From: Magnetococcales bacterium
Lineage (GTDB): Bacteria; Pseudomonadota; Magnetococcia; Magnetococcales; Magnetaquicoccaceae
DNA: 64,000 bases
NCBI GenBank assembly: GCA_015231755.1
Contig: JADGAZ010000002.1
Span: 186,001 to 250,000 of the forward strand
Direction of reading: 5' to 3'
Under the pieces are notes generated by a model. It searched no databases. It saw only the letters and a list, made by a program, of their open reading frames with translations, and was not told where the DNA came from. Below are positions 25,018-31,852 of the stretch, in pieces (positions within the stretch are counted from its first letter, which is position 1; the number at the start of each line of letters is the position of its first letter). The position numbers and the translations under genes were made by a program.

Positions 25018-25042
25018 AAAAAAGCCGGCAAAGCCGACTTTT
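25018..25042 (-). terminator. Intrinsic terminator in the rimP leader
   Basis: On the minus strand AAGTCGGC, loop TTT and GCCGGCTT form an 8-bp stem followed directly by a T tract (T6 ending at 25018). It lies about 20 nt after the predicted rimP transcription start and 75 bp before the rimP start codon. It may attenuate the operon, or end readthrough from purF-HEPN-MNT. Confidence 0.7.
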
Positions 25043-25069
25043 CCCACACTCGCGAATCAGTCATCCGCT

Positions 25070-25098
25070 ACTATAGGACCAATTTCGCCAAAAGCCAA
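25070..25098 (-). promoter_or_regulatory. Sigma70-like promoter of rimP-nusA-infB
   Basis: On the minus strand TTGGCT (25098-25093), a 17-bp spacer and TATAGT (25075-25070) predict a start near 25063. It lies in the 76-bp gap between the MNT stop and the leader terminator. Confidence 0.6.
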
Positions 25099-25140
25099 GG
25101 GAAACCGAAAAAATTGTGCGCCCCCATCCAGCCGACAAAC

Positions 25141-25440
25141 TCACGTTTCATGGACGATTATCCCCACCCGGCGGATGTGTTCCAGCAAAGGGGGATGGCG
25201 GATGGCGTCGTAGGCTTTGACATCGAACCGATAGGGCGTGGGCAGGGACTCCAGGGCCTCGGCAACGGCTTCTGCCAACCGTTCGTCCCCGACTCCGACC
25301 AAGGCCAGATCGATATCGGAATTCGGACGATGCGACCCCTTGGCGCGGGAACCGAACAAAAGCGCAGCCCGGATCTGGGGAAATTGTCGCATCACCCCGC
25401 GCATCAACGCCAGTTCCTGATCGCTCAACCCGGTATTCAC
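25141..25440 (-). CDS. MNT-type minimal nucleotidyltransferase (antitoxin)
   Basis: The 99-residue protein carries the nucleotidyltransferase signature LLFGSRAKGSHRPNSDIDLA, with the GSR loop and two catalytic aspartates (about residues 28-47). A third acidic position lies in RFDVKAYD. This is the HI0073/MntA-type partner of HEPN toxins; several such antitoxins modify the HEPN toxin with AMP. The GTG start overlaps the HEPN stop (GTGA). It ends 76 bp before the rimP terminator. Confidence 0.85.
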   Translation of the reverse strand: MNTGLSDQELALMRGVMRQFPQIRAALLFGSRAKGSHRPNSDIDLALVGVGDERLAEAVAEALESLPTPYRFDVKAYDAIRHPPLLEHIRRVGIIVHET

Positions 25441-25850
25441 CGTGGCATGCTTCTCAACAGAAAAAATTCATGCAGCCGATCGAAGGCCTCGAAATAACGG
25501 GATTCCAGTTCTCGGAGCACCCGGTCGAACTGGTGGAAATCATAGGTATGGGACATCAGATTCCGGTGCAGCATGATGTCGATCCAGACCTGCGCGTCCT
25601 CCAGAAAACCGGCGGCAAACGCCTCCTGGATCACCTTGCGGGGCGTGGCCTCCCGGATCACGATCCCCTGCTCTTCCAAAAAATCCTTGAGGGTCTTCCA
25701 GGCCAGCTCAAACGCGAACTCCAAACGTTGTACCGCCCCTTCCCGCTCCAGTTGCGACAAGGAGTCCACCCCCCGCTCCCGCACCTCCCGCAGCAAGACG
25801 AACGCCCGGTCGAAATTGTCAAAACGCTGTTTCCAACGGATGTCGTGCAT
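25437..25850 (-). CDS. HI0074-type HEPN-like protein (toxin partner)
   Basis: This all-helical protein of about 137 residues belongs to the nucleotidyltransferase substrate-binding (HI0074) type. Typical pieces are RFDNFDRAFVLLREV, LEFAFELAWKTLKDFLEEQG and the HEPN-like motif HRNLMSHTYD (R-N-x3-H, about residue 104). With MNT it forms a two-gene toxin-antitoxin unit in the toxin-first order. The ATG at 25850 follows AGGGGTGGG. A GTG at 25880 overlapping the purF stop would add 10 residues. Being directly coupled to purF is unusual for a mobile TA pair. Confidence 0.8.
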   Translation of the reverse strand: MHDIRWKQRFDNFDRAFVLLREVRERGVDSLSQLEREGAVQRLEFAFELAWKTLKDFLEEQGIVIREATPRKVIQEAFAAGFLEDAQVWIDIMLHRNLMSHTYDFHQFDRVLRELESRYFEAFDRLHEFFLLRSMPR

Positions 25851-25876
25851 CCCACCCCTGTCCGGAACCACGACGT

Positions 25877-27301
25877 TCACGTCTCATGCAACAACGAAAG
25901 CTGGGCGTTTTCTTCGTGGCGGGGGAACGGAATCGGATAGCGGCCCGAAAAACAGGCGTCGCAATAGCCGTTGTTGTGACCGTTCACCGCGGCGTACATG
26001 CCATCCAGGGACAAAAAAGCCAGGGAATCGGCGGTGACATAGGTGCGCATCTCTTCCACGGTATGGCTGGAAGCCAACAATTCGCTCTGGGTGGGGGTGT
26101 CGATGCCGTAGTAGCAAGGATGGGTGGTGGGAGGCGAGGAGATGCGCAGATGGACCGATTTGGCCCCGGCGGCCCGCACCATCTTGACGATCTTGCGACT
26201 GGTGGTGCCCCGCACGATGGAGTCGTCCACCAGCACCACGTGTTTGCCCTGGATGATGTCCCGGTTGGCGTTGAGTTTGATCTTTACCCCGAAATGGCGG
26301 ATCGCCTGTTGGGGTTCGATGAAGGTACGCCCCACATAGTGGTTGCGGATGATGCCCAGTTCAAAAGGCAGACCCGAGGTGTGGGCGAATCCCAACGCCG
26401 CCGGCACGCCCGAATCCGGCACCGGCATCACCAGATCGGCGCCGGGCACCGGATGTTCCTGGGCCAGTCGCATGCCGATCCGTTTGCGGGAGGCGTAAAC
26501 GTTCACCCCGTCGATGTTGGAGTCCGGACGGGCGAAATAGATGTACTCGAACACACACAGGCACCGTTTTTCCCGCGGGAACGGAAAAAACGACTCCAGA
26601 CCATCCGGACCGATCACCACCACCTCACCGGGTTCCACGTCCCGCACGAATTCGGCTTCGATGAGATTCAGCGCGCAGGTCTCCGAGGAGAAGACATATC
26701 CTTGGTTTCCCACCCGTCCCAGCACCAGGGGACGCAATCCATGGGGATCCCGGGCGCCGATGATGCATTGTTCGTTCATGGCCAGCAGGGCATAGGAGCC
26801 TTGCACCTGACCCAGGGCTTCCACCAACCGTTCGGCGAAGGTCTTGCGACGCGACAGGGCGGTCAGGTGGACGATCACCTCGGTATCCATGGTGGATTGG
26901 AAAATCGAACCCCGTCGTTCCAGGGCGCGACGCATCTCCACGCCGTTGACCAGGTTGCCGTTGTGGGCCATGGCCATGCCCCCGTGGGCCGTATCCACCA
27001 TCAACGGCTGACGGTTGCGGGAGTTGACGCTTCCTCCGGAGGTGGAATAACGGACATGGCCGATGGCCTGAGTCCCTTTCAATCCATCCAGTTCGTTGCG
27101 GCGGAACACATCGGCCACCAGTCCGTGTCCACGGGTGGCGAAAAACATGCGTTCCTCCACGGAGACGATCCCCGCCGATTCCTGCCCGCGGTGTTGCAGC
27201 GCGTACAATCCCAGATAGGTGAGATTGGACGCCTCGGGGTGATTGAAGACGCCGAAAACACCACACTCGTCGTGGAAATGATCTTGGTGATTAAGGTCCA
27301 A
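25877..27301 (-). CDS. purF: Amidophosphoribosyltransferase
   Basis: The 474-residue enzyme makes phosphoribosylamine, the first step of purine synthesis. A short propeptide ends before the N-terminal nucleophile in DECGVFGVF, as in the family. Glutaminase motifs (YALQHRGQESAGI, GHVRYSTSGGS, MAHNGNLVN) and the PRPP loop (VVLVDDSIVRGTTSRKIV) are intact, along with SPPTTHPCYYGIDTP. The start is TTG at 27301; the promoter at 27349-27377 leaves a leader of about 40 nt. No cvpA is adjacent. The 3' end overlaps the possible HEPN GTG. Confidence 0.96.
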   Translation of the reverse strand: MDLNHQDHFHDECGVFGVFNHPEASNLTYLGLYALQHRGQESAGIVSVEERMFFATRGHGLVADVFRRNELDGLKGTQAIGHVRYSTSGGSVNSRNRQPLMVDTAHGGMAMAHNGNLVNGVEMRRALERRGSIFQSTMDTEVIVHLTALSRRKTFAERLVEALGQVQGSYALLAMNEQCIIGARDPHGLRPLVLGRVGNQGYVFSSETCALNLIEAEFVRDVEPGEVVVIGPDGLESFFPFPREKRCLCVFEYIYFARPDSNIDGVNVYASRKRIGMRLAQEHPVPGADLVMPVPDSGVPAALGFAHTSGLPFELGIIRNHYVGRTFIEPQQAIRHFGVKIKLNANRDIIQGKHVVLVDDSIVRGTTSRKIVKMVRAAGAKSVHLRISSPPTTHPCYYGIDTPTQSELLASSHTVEEMRTYVTADSLAFLSLDGMYAAVNGHNNGYCDACFSGRYPIPFPRHEENAQLSLLHET

Positions 27302-27348
27302 TGTCGAAGATCCAGTTTGCGTGGAAAGGCTTGGGGAGTCGTTCTACT

Positions 27349-27377
27349 AGGATAGTGCTTCCTGACCGGGATGTCAA
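27349..27377 (-). promoter_or_regulatory. Sigma70 promoter of purF
   Basis: On the minus strand consensus TTGACA (27377-27372), a 17-bp spacer and TATCCT (27354-27349) place the start of transcription near 27342. No purine operator was recognised. Confidence 0.7.
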
Positions 27378-27430
27378 AAGCGACGATTGCATGGAGCGCA
27401 TCATTGCCATCAATATCAAAACATCCCCCA

Positions 27431-27480
27431 TTATTGAAAGAAAAGAAGAGGTCTGGGGGATTCATTTCTCAGGGTTTTGA
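27431..27480 (-). repeat. Palindromic terminator-like repeat, copy D (degenerate)
   Basis: On the minus strand CTGAGAAATGAATCCCCCAG has mismatches in one arm, then ACCTCTTC and an interrupted T tract follow. It forms an outward-facing inverted pair with copy E, about 60 AT-rich bp apart. It lies downstream of radA in terminator orientation. Confidence 0.7.
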
Positions 27481-27540
27481 TTTTTAATTTATTTCACATT
27501 CATTGATTTTTGAATTAAATTGTTAATTTTTAAAGTCAAA

Positions 27541-27590
27541 GTCAAATTCCTGGGGAATGAATTCCCCAGACCCCTTCTTTTTTTTCAATA
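27541..27590 (+). repeat. Palindromic terminator-like repeat, copy E
   Basis: GTCAAATTCC, hairpin CTGGGGAATGAATTCCCCAG, ACCCC, a T tract and CAATA end one base from the radA stop. The + orientation has no + strand gene upstream, so here it cannot be a terminator of a neighbouring gene; it is the partner of copy D. Confidence 0.75.
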
Positions 27591-27591
27591 A

Positions 27592-28965
27592 TCAGGAAGA
27601 GAGGGTTTCGACCATTTCGGCCAGGGTGGCCACGGGATGCGGGGTGATGTTCAGGCCACGGGGGGGATTCTTCAGGCTCTGGGCTGGCACCAGACAGCGG
27701 GTGAAACCCAGTTTATCCGCCTCCCGCATGCGCGCCGCCACATGGGACACCGCCCGCACCTCGCCCCCCAATCCCACCTCGCCCAGAATCACCAACCCCG
27801 GATCCACGGTCAGATTGCGATACGAGGCGTAAATCGACGCCACCACCGCCAGATCCGCCGCCGGTTCCGTGACCCGGAATCCTCCCGCCACATTCAAGAA
27901 CAGATCATGATTGAACAATCCCAACCCCAACCGCTTTTCCAGCACCGCGGCCAGCATGGCCAGACGGTTGGGATCAAACCCCAAGGTGGCCCGTCTCGGC
28001 TGGGCCAGCAAAGAGGACGCCGCCAGGGATTGAATCTCCACCAACACCGGTCTGGTCCCTTCCATGCCCGCGAACACCACGCTGCCCGCAGACCCCACCC
28101 CCCGCTCGGACAAAAACAGCTCCGAAGGGTTGGACACCTCCACCAGTCCGGTTTCCCGCATCTCGAAGACACCAATCTCGTTGGCCGGGCCGAAACGGTT
28201 CTTGATGGCCCGCAGAATGCGGTAATCGTGTCCCCGCTCCCCCTCGAAATACAAAACGGTATCCACCATGTGTTCCAGCACCCGGGGACCGGCGATCTGC
28301 CCATCCTTGGTGACGTGGCCCACTAAAAACAACGCCATGCCACGCTGCTTGGCCAACTGGATCAGACGCGCGGCGCACTCCCGCACCTGGGAGACCGCTC
28401 CGGCTCCGGCGGGCATGGCATCGGTGGCCAGAGTCTGGATGGAGTCCACCGCCACCACATCGGGAGAAACCGCCAAAATGGCGTCGATGGTGGCCTCCAG
28501 CCGGTTTTCCATCAGCACCAGCAACCGATCTCCGGCAATGGCCAACCGGTCGCTGCGTTGTCGGATCTGCTGGGGGGACTCCTCGCCGGAGACATACAAC
28601 ACGGTGCCACGGGTCGACAGGGCGCTCAGGGCGGTCATCAAAAGGGTGGACTTGCCGATGCCCGGATCCCCGGCGATCAACACCGCCGAACCCGGAGTCA
28701 ATCCGCCCCCCAAGGCCCGATCCAGTTCCGCCACCCCGGTGGCCAGACGGGCCCGGTTGTCCCCGGTGATGGAGGCCAAAGGCACCGGGACCGTTCCTGG
28801 CGTACCCGTCGATGGGGCGACGCTCCGCCCACTCCGGGAGGAACCCGCTTCCACGGCAAAGGCCTTCAGGGTATTCCACGCCCCGCAGGCCAGACACCGC
28901 CCCTCCCAGCGACCATAATCCGCACCACAATCCTGACAGACAAACCGTTGTTTTTCCTTGCTCAC
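27592..28965 (-). CDS. radA: DNA repair protein RadA
   Basis: The 457-residue RecA-like recombination helicase has an N-terminal zinc finger (FVCQDCGADYGRWEG, CLACGAWNT) and Walker A GDPGIGKSTL. The RadA-specific KNRFG motif (AIKNRFGPANEIGVFEM) and a Lon-like C-terminal domain (DLAVVASIYASYR, GEVGLGGEVRAV) are also present. The start is GTG at 28965 at the conserved SKEKQRFVC. The frame is open further upstream, but that part lies inside sspB. It follows sspB by 14 bp and is probably cotranscribed with sspB and the terB-like gene. The end is flanked by repeat copies E and D. Confidence 0.95.
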   Translation of the reverse strand: MSKEKQRFVCQDCGADYGRWEGRCLACGAWNTLKAFAVEAGSSRSGRSVAPSTGTPGTVPVPLASITGDNRARLATGVAELDRALGGGLTPGSAVLIAGDPGIGKSTLLMTALSALSTRGTVLYVSGEESPQQIRQRSDRLAIAGDRLLVLMENRLEATIDAILAVSPDVVAVDSIQTLATDAMPAGAGAVSQVRECAARLIQLAKQRGMALFLVGHVTKDGQIAGPRVLEHMVDTVLYFEGERGHDYRILRAIKNRFGPANEIGVFEMRETGLVEVSNPSELFLSERGVGSAGSVVFAGMEGTRPVLVEIQSLAASSLLAQPRRATLGFDPNRLAMLAAVLEKRLGLGLFNHDLFLNVAGGFRVTEPAADLAVVASIYASYRNLTVDPGLVILGEVGLGGEVRAVSHVAARMREADKLGFTRCLVPAQSLKNPPRGLNITPHPVATLAEMVETLSS

Positions 28966-28979
28966 GGGAGAAGGTCTTT

Positions 28980-29510
28980 TCAGTCCACCAGCCGCAGCTT
29001 GGGCCGGGGACGTTTGACAGCGGCACTGCCGGGGGGATGATCCGCCGAGCCATCTCCCTCGATCACCCGCAGGGCCACCCGTGGGGGGGATGGAGTTTTG
29101 GCGGTCTCGGCCACCGGCGCCGGACTTCCTGGCGCCGGAGTGGGTTCGGGCAGATGCACCGCCGCCTCTTCCAGGCCGTGACGGGCGCGGATCTCGTCGG
29201 GCATGGACTCGCTCCAGAACATGCCGTGTCGGGTATCCGGATTGAACACCCCCCACACCGCCTCATAGGGAATCACGCAATAATGGGGAATGCCTCCGAA
29301 ACGCAGCTCCGACTCGATGGTCAACGGGCCGATGTCGATGGGCTGGGGCATGTTGCGGTTCAAGACCAGCCGCAAACCGTTGTCGGAAGAAAAACGCCTG
29401 GGAACCGCCACCCCCGGATGGCTGGCATCCAGACACAGCATCACCCGCCCCTCGGTTTCGAGCAGCAGACGGACCACATCGGCCTTCTGGAGGAGATGTT
29501 CGGCGGTCAT
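28980..29510 (-). CDS. sspB: ClpXP adaptor SspB
   Basis: This protein of about 176 residues has the SspB fold in residues 1-105: LLETEGRVMLCLDASHPGVA, LVLNRNMPQPIDIGPL, FGGIPHYCVIPYEAVWGVF. A flexible Pro/Ala linker follows, and a basic/hydrophobic C-terminal tail (RPRPKLRLVD) resembles the ClpX-docking peptide of other SspB proteins. It would deliver ssrA-tagged substrates to ClpXP. The ATG at 29510 lies 8 bp after the terB-like stop. Confidence 0.9.
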   Translation of the reverse strand: MTAEHLLQKADVVRLLLETEGRVMLCLDASHPGVAVPRRFSSDNGLRLVLNRNMPQPIDIGPLTIESELRFGGIPHYCVIPYEAVWGVFNPDTRHGMFWSESMPDEIRARHGLEEAAVHLPEPTPAPGSPAPVAETAKTPSPPRVALRVIEGDGSADHPPGSAAVKRPRPKLRLVD

Positions 29511-29518
29511 GGGCGGTT

Positions 29519-30337
29519 TCACCCTTTGTAGCCGGTCTGATTGCAAAACACGCACCCCTTGCCCTGGCAGAGCGTACAGATCGATCCCCCTGCGGGTCGG
29601 GCCGCCGGAGCGGGGGGGGGAGGTGGCGCAGCCTGCGGGGGTGGAGGCGGTGGCGCGTAGGGCTGCTGCTGGGGAGCCGGAGCAGGTGGTGGCGGGGCGT
29701 AGGACTGCTGGGGAGCCGAATAGGGTGGTGGCTCCGGGGCCGCCGGAGGAGGCGACGGCATGGCCGTGGCGGAACGGGCGAAGGGGGAAAGATAGGGCGA
29801 AGCGGATTGCCGGGTGGGAGCGGGCAGGATCACGCCCATTTTCCGCGCCATGACCTCGGTATTGACCCCCAGACGATTGGCCAACTGTTCCAGTTGCATC
29901 CGTTCGTTTTCGTCGCAATGGCCATCGGCATAAATGACGTTCAGGCATCCGGTGATGATCAGCCGGGCCTCTTCGGAGTCCTGGGGAATCGGATTGAGAA
30001 CGGTATAAAAGATGTCGGTTTCCTCCAGAAAGGCCTTGATGGCGTAATTTCTGAATTTATCGATCAGCTCTTCCAAAGGGAAGCCACCGAAAATCGGATG
30101 TTCGCGATTCTGCATCAAAAAATTGCGGAATCCATCGAGTTCGGTGCGTTGCAGGCGTCCATGCTGGGCGGCCATCAAGCCGCTCCAGGCGCAAAACGCC
30201 TCGACGATGGGTTTGTACTGCGCGGCCTGGATGCGGGGACCGATGTTCTGCAAGCCCCGGAACAGACCCGTCGCCAGATCGGTCGCCGCGCCCACGGCAC
30301 GTTGACCCCGTTCCTTCCACTCGTTTTGCGTGCTCAT
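29519..30337 (-). CDS. TerB-like protein with Pro-rich linker and C-terminal zinc motif
   Basis: The 272-residue protein has three regions. Residues 1-165 are helical and TerB-like (AFCAWSGLMAAQHGRLQRTE, LIITGCLNVIYADGHCDENE), a fold associated with tellurite-resistance modules. Residues 168-245 form a low-complexity Pro/Ala/Gln linker. Residues 250-272 hold four cysteines, CTLCQGKGCVFCNQTGYKG, arranged like a DnaJ-type CxxCxGxGC zinc knuckle. It follows two terD genes on the same strand. The long leader between terD and this gene has two overlapping hairpins that could control translation. The function of this domain combination is unknown. Confidence 0.7.
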   Translation of the reverse strand: MSTQNEWKERGQRAVGAATDLATGLFRGLQNIGPRIQAAQYKPIVEAFCAWSGLMAAQHGRLQRTELDGFRNFLMQNREHPIFGGFPLEELIDKFRNYAIKAFLEETDIFYTVLNPIPQDSEEARLIITGCLNVIYADGHCDENERMQLEQLANRLGVNTEVMARKMGVILPAPTRQSASPYLSPFARSATAMPSPPPAAPEPPPYSAPQQSYAPPPPAPAPQQQPYAPPPPPPQAAPPPPPAPAARPAGGSICTLCQGKGCVFCNQTGYKG

Positions 30338-30341
30338 GTTT

Positions 30342-30416
30342 CGTGAATCCCGGCTCTTTTTTGGGGATCGAGGGATTCACGTCCCGCCGGCGCACCCGGA
30401 CACCGGGGGACGTGAA
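30342..30416 (-). promoter_or_regulatory. Two mutually exclusive hairpins before the terB-like gene
   Basis: On the minus strand TTCACGTCCC (30416-30407) pairs with GGGACGTGAA (30385-30376), extended by CCGG/CCGG inside. Overlapping the latter, CGTGAATCCC (30381-30372) pairs with GGGATTCACG (30351-30342), which ends 4 nt before the start codon. Both stems are perfect over 10 bp and share CGTGAA, so only one can form at a time. The second would bury the translation start region. Confidence 0.6.
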
Positions 30417-30438
30417 CCCGACTGATGGGGAGAAGCGG

Positions 30439-31017
30439 TCAGCCCACGTCCACCCCGTAGCTGCGGGCCAGCGGCCCCAGGCCACCGGCAAAACCCTGGC
30501 CCACGGCACGGAATTTCCATTCGCCGTTGCGCTTGTAGATTTCGCCGAAAATCATGGCCGCCTCGGTGGAAGCGTCTTCGCTCAGGTCGTAACGGGCGAT
30601 CTCCGCGCCGCCATCGGCGTTGAGCACCCGCATGTAGGCGTTGTTGACCTGACCAAAGCTTTGCCTGCGCACATCGGCTTCGTGGATGGTGACGGCGATG
30701 ACCACCTTGTCCACGTCGGCGGGGATCCCTTCGAGATTCATCAGGATCTGTTCGTCATCCCCGGCGCCGGCGCCGGTGCGATTGTCGCCTTGGTGCTGAA
30801 CCGAGCCATTGGCGCCTTTGGGATTATTGTAAAAGACAAAATCGCTGTCGGAACGGACCTTGCCGTTGGCGCCGAGAATGAACACCACGCCATCCAGGTC
30901 GAAAGCCTGACCATCGGTGGCGCGGGCATCCCAACCCAGGCCGACCATGGCGGCCTTCATGCCGGGGGCTTCCTTGGACAACGAGACATTACCACCTTTT
31001 GTGAGGGAAACGGGCAT
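30439..31017 (-). CDS. terD: TerD family protein
   Basis: The 192-residue protein is a close match to Ter[55 protein letters not shown] and the calcium-site segment [14 protein letters not shown]. TerD proteins bind calcium and belong to stress and tellurite-resistance assemblies. A strong SD (AAGGAGG) precedes the ATG. It is the second gene of a terZ-like/terD/terB-like series. No terC or terA is present in the window. Confidence 0.93.
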   Translation of the reverse strand: MPVSLTKGGNVSLSKEAPGMKAAMVGLGWDARATDGQAFDLDGVVFILGANGKVRSDSDFVFYNNPKGANGSVQHQGDNRTGAGAGDDEQILMNLEGIPADVDKVVIAVTIHEADVRRQSFGQVNNAYMRVLNADGGAEIARYDLSEDASTEAAMIFGEIYKRNGEWKFRAVGQGFAGGLGPLARSYGVDVG

Positions 31018-31062
31018 CGGACAACCTCCTTACATAAATTTTGGCAGATGTTGATTAAGATT

Positions 31063-31656
31063 TCAGACGAATTGACGCATTTTTTCCGTCAGGTCGGCGA
31101 TGGTGCGACCCTGGGCCGGATCACCCACCGCCCGCACCGACCAGCCATTGTCCTTGCGGTAGAGGCTCACCATGATCATGGCCGTATGGGATCCCTGACC
31201 GCTCAGTTGATAGCGCAGGATCTCCTGCCCGGTGCTGGCATCCACCATGCGACAAAAGGCGTTGTCGATGGCGTCGAAGGTATCGTTGGAATAGGAGCTG
31301 ACGATGAACACCATGGCCTGAACCTTGGGAGGCACCCGATTCAAGGCGACGATGATCTGTTCGTCATCCCCGTCACCCTTGCCGGTCAGGTTGTCGCCGG
31401 TGTGCTCCACCGAGCCATCCAGGCTGCGGAGCTGACGAAACCAGACCTGATCCACCAACACCCCCTGACTGTCGAACAGTCCCACCGAGGCGTCCAGATC
31501 GATCTCCTTGTCGGCGCTTGAACTCAAAAAACCGAAGATTCCCTTCTTGACCTGGGGACGGGCATCCCAACCCAAACCCATGATCACTTTCTCATAACTT
31601 TTACCGGTATCTTTTTCCAGGGAGACCCGCTGGCCCTTGGACAAGGAAATGGGCAT
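31063..31656 (-). CDS. TerD/TerZ-like family protein
   Basis: The 197-residue paralogue of the downstream TerD has MPISLSKGQRVSLEKDTGKS, MGLGWDARP, DASVGLFDSQGVLVDQVWF and the calcium-site GKGDGDDEQIIVALNRVP. A short insert (KKGIFGFLSSSADKE) near residue 45 resembles the TerZ branch. It is the first gene of the ter series; the start has GAGG upstream. The region before it is shared with gpmI in divergent orientation and contains a 14-bp palindrome (31706-31719). Confidence 0.9.
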   Translation of the reverse strand: MPISLSKGQRVSLEKDTGKSYEKVIMGLGWDARPQVKKGIFGFLSSSADKEIDLDASVGLFDSQGVLVDQVWFRQLRSLDGSVEHTGDNLTGKGDGDDEQIIVALNRVPPKVQAMVFIVSSYSNDTFDAIDNAFCRMVDASTGQEILRYQLSGQGSHTAMIMVSLYRKDNGWSVRAVGDPAQGRTIADLTEKMRQFV

Positions 31657-31705
31657 ATTGACCTCGTTGGCTCGCTTCCGTTTTTAAGTGAATGGTGTGA
31701 AATGT

Positions 31706-31719
31706 CATCTTACAAGATG
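31706..31719. promoter_or_regulatory. 14-bp palindrome in the ter/gpmI divergent region
   Basis: CATCTTACAAGATG is a perfect palindrome (6-bp arms, AC centre), 50 bp upstream of the terZ-like start and 134 bp upstream of gpmI. It may be an operator; no regulator is known. Confidence 0.35.
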
Positions 31720-31852
31720 GGGCCGGACATGTCATCCGTCAAGGTCAAGCTTTTTTTAATAATTGGTGCCAGACGCAAGAGAGTGATAAAATCCCGGCCC
31801 GAAGGATTTTACCCCATCGAGCACGCCCGACCCGAGGAGTCCCAACAGAACC

